A DNA stretch of 64,000 bases, taken from Gelidibacter salicanalis (GTDB taxonomy: Bacteria > Bacteroidota > Bacteroidia > Flavobacteriales > Flavobacteriaceae). The position numbers and the translations under genes were made by a program. Location of the stretch: assembly GCF_007997285.1 (NCBI RefSeq), contig NZ_VORX01000003.1, positions 62,001 through 126,000 on the forward strand. Reading direction: 5' to 3'. Shown here in pieces: positions 61,593 to 64,000 of this stretch (within the stretch, counting starts at the first letter, position 1; every line of letters starts with the position of its first letter). A model generated the notes under the pieces. That model searched no databases. It was not told the DNA's origin and saw only the letters and a program-made list of their open reading frames with translations.

Positions 61593-61667
61593 AAGCTAAA
61601 TTTTGGTTGGTTATTTAGCTTTTAGTAACGCCCATCTGATGTATTTTGGATGGGCGTTCTTTTTTTA
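61593..61667 (+). terminator. Hairpin pair with strong orphan terminator
   Basis: First hairpin: AAGCTAAAT (61593-61601) with ATTTAGCTT (61613-61621). Second: a 10-bp perfect stem AACGCCCATC (61627-61636) with GATGGGCGTT (61649-61658), then C and eight T. There is no plus-strand gene within at least 560 bases upstream. Confidence 0.85.
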
Positions 61668-61760
61668 ACAATATATTGACAAGTTGCCCGTCAAATTTTC
61701 AAATACTTATTGTAAATTACCTCTTCAATTATAATTTTAATCTTAAAAACTTAAATCAAT

Positions 61761-62258
61761 ATGGGATTATTTTCATTTATTAAAAATGCTGGAGCTAAAG
61801 TATTTGGCGTAGGAAAGAACGACGCTGAAGAAAAATCTGAAGCCACTGCAAAAGCTGCCGCAGACGAATTAAAAACTGAGGAGGCTGGCGCTAGAAAATT
61901 AGAAGAAACAATTAGAGATTTACAACTGAATGTTGAAAACTTAAAAGTACATGTTGATGATGACATGGCCACCGTTTCCGGTAAAGCGCTTGACCAATCA
62001 ACTAAGGAAAAAGTAGTATTGGTTATTGGTAACACTAATGGCATTGCTTCAGTTGATGATCAGATGACTGTAGACCATGTTGAGCCAGAAGCCCGTTTTC
62101 ATACGGTGATTAAAGGAGACACTCTTGGTAAAGTTGCCAAACAATATTACGGTAACGCTATGAAGTATCCGTTGATATTTGATGCCAACAAACCGATGTT
62201 GTCCGATCCTGATAAAATATATCCGGGTCAAGTACTCCGCATTCCGAGTTTGGAATAA
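61761..62258 (+). CDS. BON-LysM protein, Kbp/YgaU-like
   Basis: A protein of 165 residues: an amphipathic start (GLFSFIKNAGAKVFG), an Ala/Glu-rich helix, a BON domain (about 45-105; VENLKVHVDDDMATVSGKALDQ) and a C-terminal LysM domain (about 112-163; HTVIKGDTLGKVAKQYYGN). E. coli YgaU/Kbp has the same domains and binds potassium in the cytoplasm; the homologue may do so too. No signal peptide is seen, in line with a cytoplasmic location. Ends in a terminator. Confidence 0.9.
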   Translation: MGLFSFIKNAGAKVFGVGKNDAEEKSEATAKAAADELKTEEAGARKLEETIRDLQLNVENLKVHVDDDMATVSGKALDQSTKEKVVLVIGNTNGIASVDDQMTVDHVEPEARFHTVIKGDTLGKVAKQYYGNAMKYPLIFDANKPMLSDPDKIYPGQVLRIPSLE

Positions 62259-62270
62259 GACAATAAAAAG

Positions 62271-62307
62271 AAGCCGTCTCAAAACTAATTGAAACGGCTT
62301 TTTTTAT
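62271..62307 (+). terminator. Intrinsic terminator after the BON-LysM gene
   Basis: AAGCCGT (62271-62277) pairs with ACGGCTT (62294-62300), with a 16-base loop and seven T residues. Confidence 0.78.
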
Positions 62308-62395
62308 ATTCATGTCTCGGACAGCTGTTCGAGAATAGTTCTCAAATATTCAACTCTCATAGAGATTGCACAACTATTGAGACGCATTCTTTTTT

Positions 62396-63718
62396 TTATA
62401 GCGTTTTTAAAACCGATTTCAAATCTTCTAAAGAATGTGGTTTTGCCACAATTATTTTATCCTTATCCAACACAAAATAGGTTGGCGTTAACTCAATGCC
62501 ATACACATCGGTAATAGGATTATTCCATTTCTCCAAGCCTATAACTTGAACAAAATTAGGATAGTTGGCAATTTCTTTCTTCCATTGTGCGACATTGTCT
62601 TCCAAACCATAAGCCACCACCTGTACTTTTTGCTTAGGCATTTTATCCACGATGTCTCTAACTTGAGGTAGTTCTGATAAACAATGTGAGCAAGAGCTGC
62701 TCCAAAAAATCAATACATAATGTTCCGCGTTGTTTAAGCCATGAAGTGAGGTGTTCATCTTTTTGCCTTTCTGTTCCATCTCTATAGGAAAATCGGTGGC
62801 AACTGTACCTATTGCCGTATTTTTATAAACCGTTAACTGGGCTTGAAGCGCACTGTTATTTTGTTTTTTAGCAAGATCTAATAAATAGGTATCTGTGATG
62901 TAATTGGCAACTGTAGACGCTTCAATTTGCACCATATTATTCCAGACCGCTTGTAGTAAAACCATTTTAATCTCGGCGTTCTCTACACCTATATAACCGA
63001 CCAAATTATCAATTTGTTGCTTATAAAAAGTATCTGTTGGATTGGCCGTCATTCCGAAAACATAGGCCATCACTCTGTCGGACAAAAACTCTGAACTCTG
63101 CAACAGCGGATTGCTGAAATCGACATGCTTTAAGTAGGTGTCTTTCAGATTCGCAGAATAGGTGGACAGATCTTCATAGGTTTCAGGAATATAGGGTTTA
63201 TTGGCGGCAATAAAGACCGAAACCATGCTGTTTTTAGCGGCCAATTCAAAGGCATCTTGGGTTTCCTTTAAGGTCTTGAAAATGTCTTTAAAAGCCTCTT
63301 TATCGTCACTTTCCTGCGCATAAAAATTGCTTATGGCGCGGTTAATCATCTCAATACTGTTAGTGTAAGACGCCCACAATTTGTTCTCGTTAGACTCTTT
63401 AAACTCTAAGCCTTCCGTTAAGCTGAAGTTTAAAACAACATCTTCCTTGCCATTATAGATCAAATCAAAATTATGATCTTGTTGCGGCACACCGTATACT
63501 ATTTTATAAATTCCGGTAGTGCTGGTGGTGTCCAACTCAATTCTGAAATGGCCATTTTCATCCACCTTCGCACGGTCCATATATATTGAGCCGGTGGGGT
63601 TGGATTTATAGACAAAGGCATAGGTAAACTCGTTGGCTGGCGAAAATGTGCCTTGTATGCTGTGTTGTGCCATTAAAAGTGTTGGCATAAACGCCAATAC
63701 GAACATTATTTTTTTCAT
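62396..63718 (-). CDS. TlpA-family thiol-disulfide oxidoreductase
   Basis: Periplasmic protein of 440 residues: signal peptide (to about 18), a DUF4369-type beta-sandwich N-terminal domain (about 20-120), a helical middle part (about 125-300) and a C-terminal thioredoxin domain (about 300-440). The redox motif CSHC (Cys343 and Cys346) follows VLIFWSSS, and the cis-Pro is in LTPTYFVLD. It should reduce or exchange disulfides in envelope proteins. A cysteine-less relative is encoded at 58708-59424. Confidence 0.9.
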   Translation of the reverse strand: MKKIMFVLAFMPTLLMAQHSIQGTFSPANEFTYAFVYKSNPTGSIYMDRAKVDENGHFRIELDTTSTTGIYKIVYGVPQQDHNFDLIYNGKEDVVLNFSLTEGLEFKESNENKLWASYTNSIEMINRAISNFYAQESDDKEAFKDIFKTLKETQDAFELAAKNSMVSVFIAANKPYIPETYEDLSTYSANLKDTYLKHVDFSNPLLQSSEFLSDRVMAYVFGMTANPTDTFYKQQIDNLVGYIGVENAEIKMVLLQAVWNNMVQIEASTVANYITDTYLLDLAKKQNNSALQAQLTVYKNTAIGTVATDFPIEMEQKGKKMNTSLHGLNNAEHYVLIFWSSSCSHCLSELPQVRDIVDKMPKQKVQVVAYGLEDNVAQWKKEIANYPNFVQVIGLEKWNNPITDVYGIELTPTYFVLDKDKIIVAKPHSLEDLKSVLKTL

Positions 63719-63769
63719 GTGGACTCAATTTTATTTTTAGTCGTCTTTAATATCGCTATGATTCAATAA

Positions 63770-64000
63770 TCAAGCCACTATAGGTTGTAACACCGATAAG
63801 GCTTGTTTTACGGTTTTTACGTGATCAAAAGTAAGTAATAAGCGCAAACCCGTTCGGGTTTGTTTTTCTTTCATTTTCGCCAAATTAGGACGGGTTTGGA
63901 TATATTGCAGTACACGCGTAAAACCGTTACTTTGATAAAAAGCACTATTTTGATCATTGATAAAATACCCAATCATTTTGCCTTGTTTCATGATCACTTT
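63770..64000 (-). CDS. mfd: Transcription-repair coupling factor Mfd, C-terminal part (incomplete)
   Basis: The last ~76 residues of a minus-strand gene that continues beyond the window. Segments IGYFINDQNSAFYQSNGFTR, LQYIQTRPNLAKMKEKQ and GLRLLLTFDHVKTVKQALSVL match the C-terminal (TRCF/D7) domain of flavobacterial Mfd, the ATPase that removes stalled RNA polymerase and recruits UvrA. The complete gene would have over 1,000 codons. The frame is open to the window edge. Confidence 0.85.
   Translation of the reverse strand, partial: KVIMKQGKMIGYFINDQNSAFYQSNGFTRVLQYIQTRPNLAKMKEKQTRTGLRLLLTFDHVKTVKQALSVLQPIVA

Larger units (their letters stand above)
61067..61760. other. Spacer of 694 bases with an orphan transcript signature
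   Basis: No convincing gene. On the plus strand lie an inverted repeat GTGCAAT-N6-ATTGCAC (61171-61190), a 41-codon frame (61455-61580) without recognised homology, a hairpin AAGCTAAAT/ATTTAGCTT (61593-61621) and the strong terminator at 61627-61667. No annotated plus-strand gene reaches that terminator. Confidence 0.65.

Noticed and set aside
62289-62480. 63-codon plus-strand frame between the BON-LysM and TlpA genes
   Set aside because: It begins inside the terminator hairpin and overlaps the 3' end of the TlpA-like gene.

Overview
The window reads as chromosomal DNA of a member of the Bacteroidota, almost certainly the family Flavobacteriaceae. The signs are AT-rich DNA, Bacteroidota -7 boxes (TAnnTTTG) in place of sigma-70 promoters, few Shine-Dalgarno sites, a secreted metalloprotease with a type IX secretion C-terminal domain, SDD-type lipoprotein export signals, a TonB receptor with an N-terminal carboxypeptidase-regulatory-like domain, an OlsF-type ornithine lipid synthase and a complete moxR/bat operon. 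The genus cannot be told from the sequence alone. I see no tRNA, rRNA, CRISPR array, intact insertion sequence, prophage or plasmid function.

Layout. 1-780: two opposed terminators and no convincing gene. 781-8265: housekeeping genes (aspS, a CLC chloride channel with a small membrane partner, tadA, dxs, dgt). 8446-16560: cell-surface block (TonB receptor, beta-helix surface lipoprotein, large T9SS metalloprotease, small lipoprotein). 16655-25254: ribF with an HTTM membrane protein, serS, a 22-codon membrane peptide, a secreted TPR protein, DUF4286, rsmA and mgtE. 25255-26134: a gene-free array of two alternating structured repeats. 26165-33163: D-2-hydroxyacid dehydrogenase, DUF1801, a VOC relic, DUF4870, olsF, aspartate kinase, GNAT and fbp. 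33201-33614: a 148-bp tandem duplication and a minus-strand terminator. 33753-37811: AlbA_2 protein, SDR, aldo/keto reductase and a DUF4382 lipoprotein. 37963-47463: the moxR-DUF58-BatD-like-batA-batB-batC-batD-batE operon. 47772-51507: XRE membrane regulator, carbonic anhydrase, cvpA, a small conserved gene and pheS. 51630-58471: a GbsR/MarR regulator, an RND tripartite efflux pump and a TetR regulator. 58708-64000: thioredoxin-fold proteins, a small conserved gene, gpsA, a BON-LysM protein and the C-terminus of mfd.

Functional groupings. The bat genes encode an AAA+ ATPase, two VWA membrane proteins with intact MIDAS motifs, TPR partners and large periplasmic proteins, and probably form one envelope complex. 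The efflux operon begins with its likely local repressor, preceded by a perfect inverted repeat, and ends with a second regulator. The TonB receptor and the adjacent beta-helix lipoprotein look like an uptake pair in which a non-SusD lipoprotein replaces SusD.

The most unusual material is non-coding. Degenerate 7-bp-phased repeats sit in several gene junctions, four of them inside the bat operon, and one supplies the start codon of the BatD-like gene. The alternating array at 25272-26041 shows a compensatory base-pair change in a hairpin. Three 37-bp hairpin units follow tetR. A strong orphan terminator at 61627-61667 suggests an unannotated transcript. Several genes have their -7 box so close to the start codon that their mRNAs may be leaderless. 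I found no clear new defence or mobile system.
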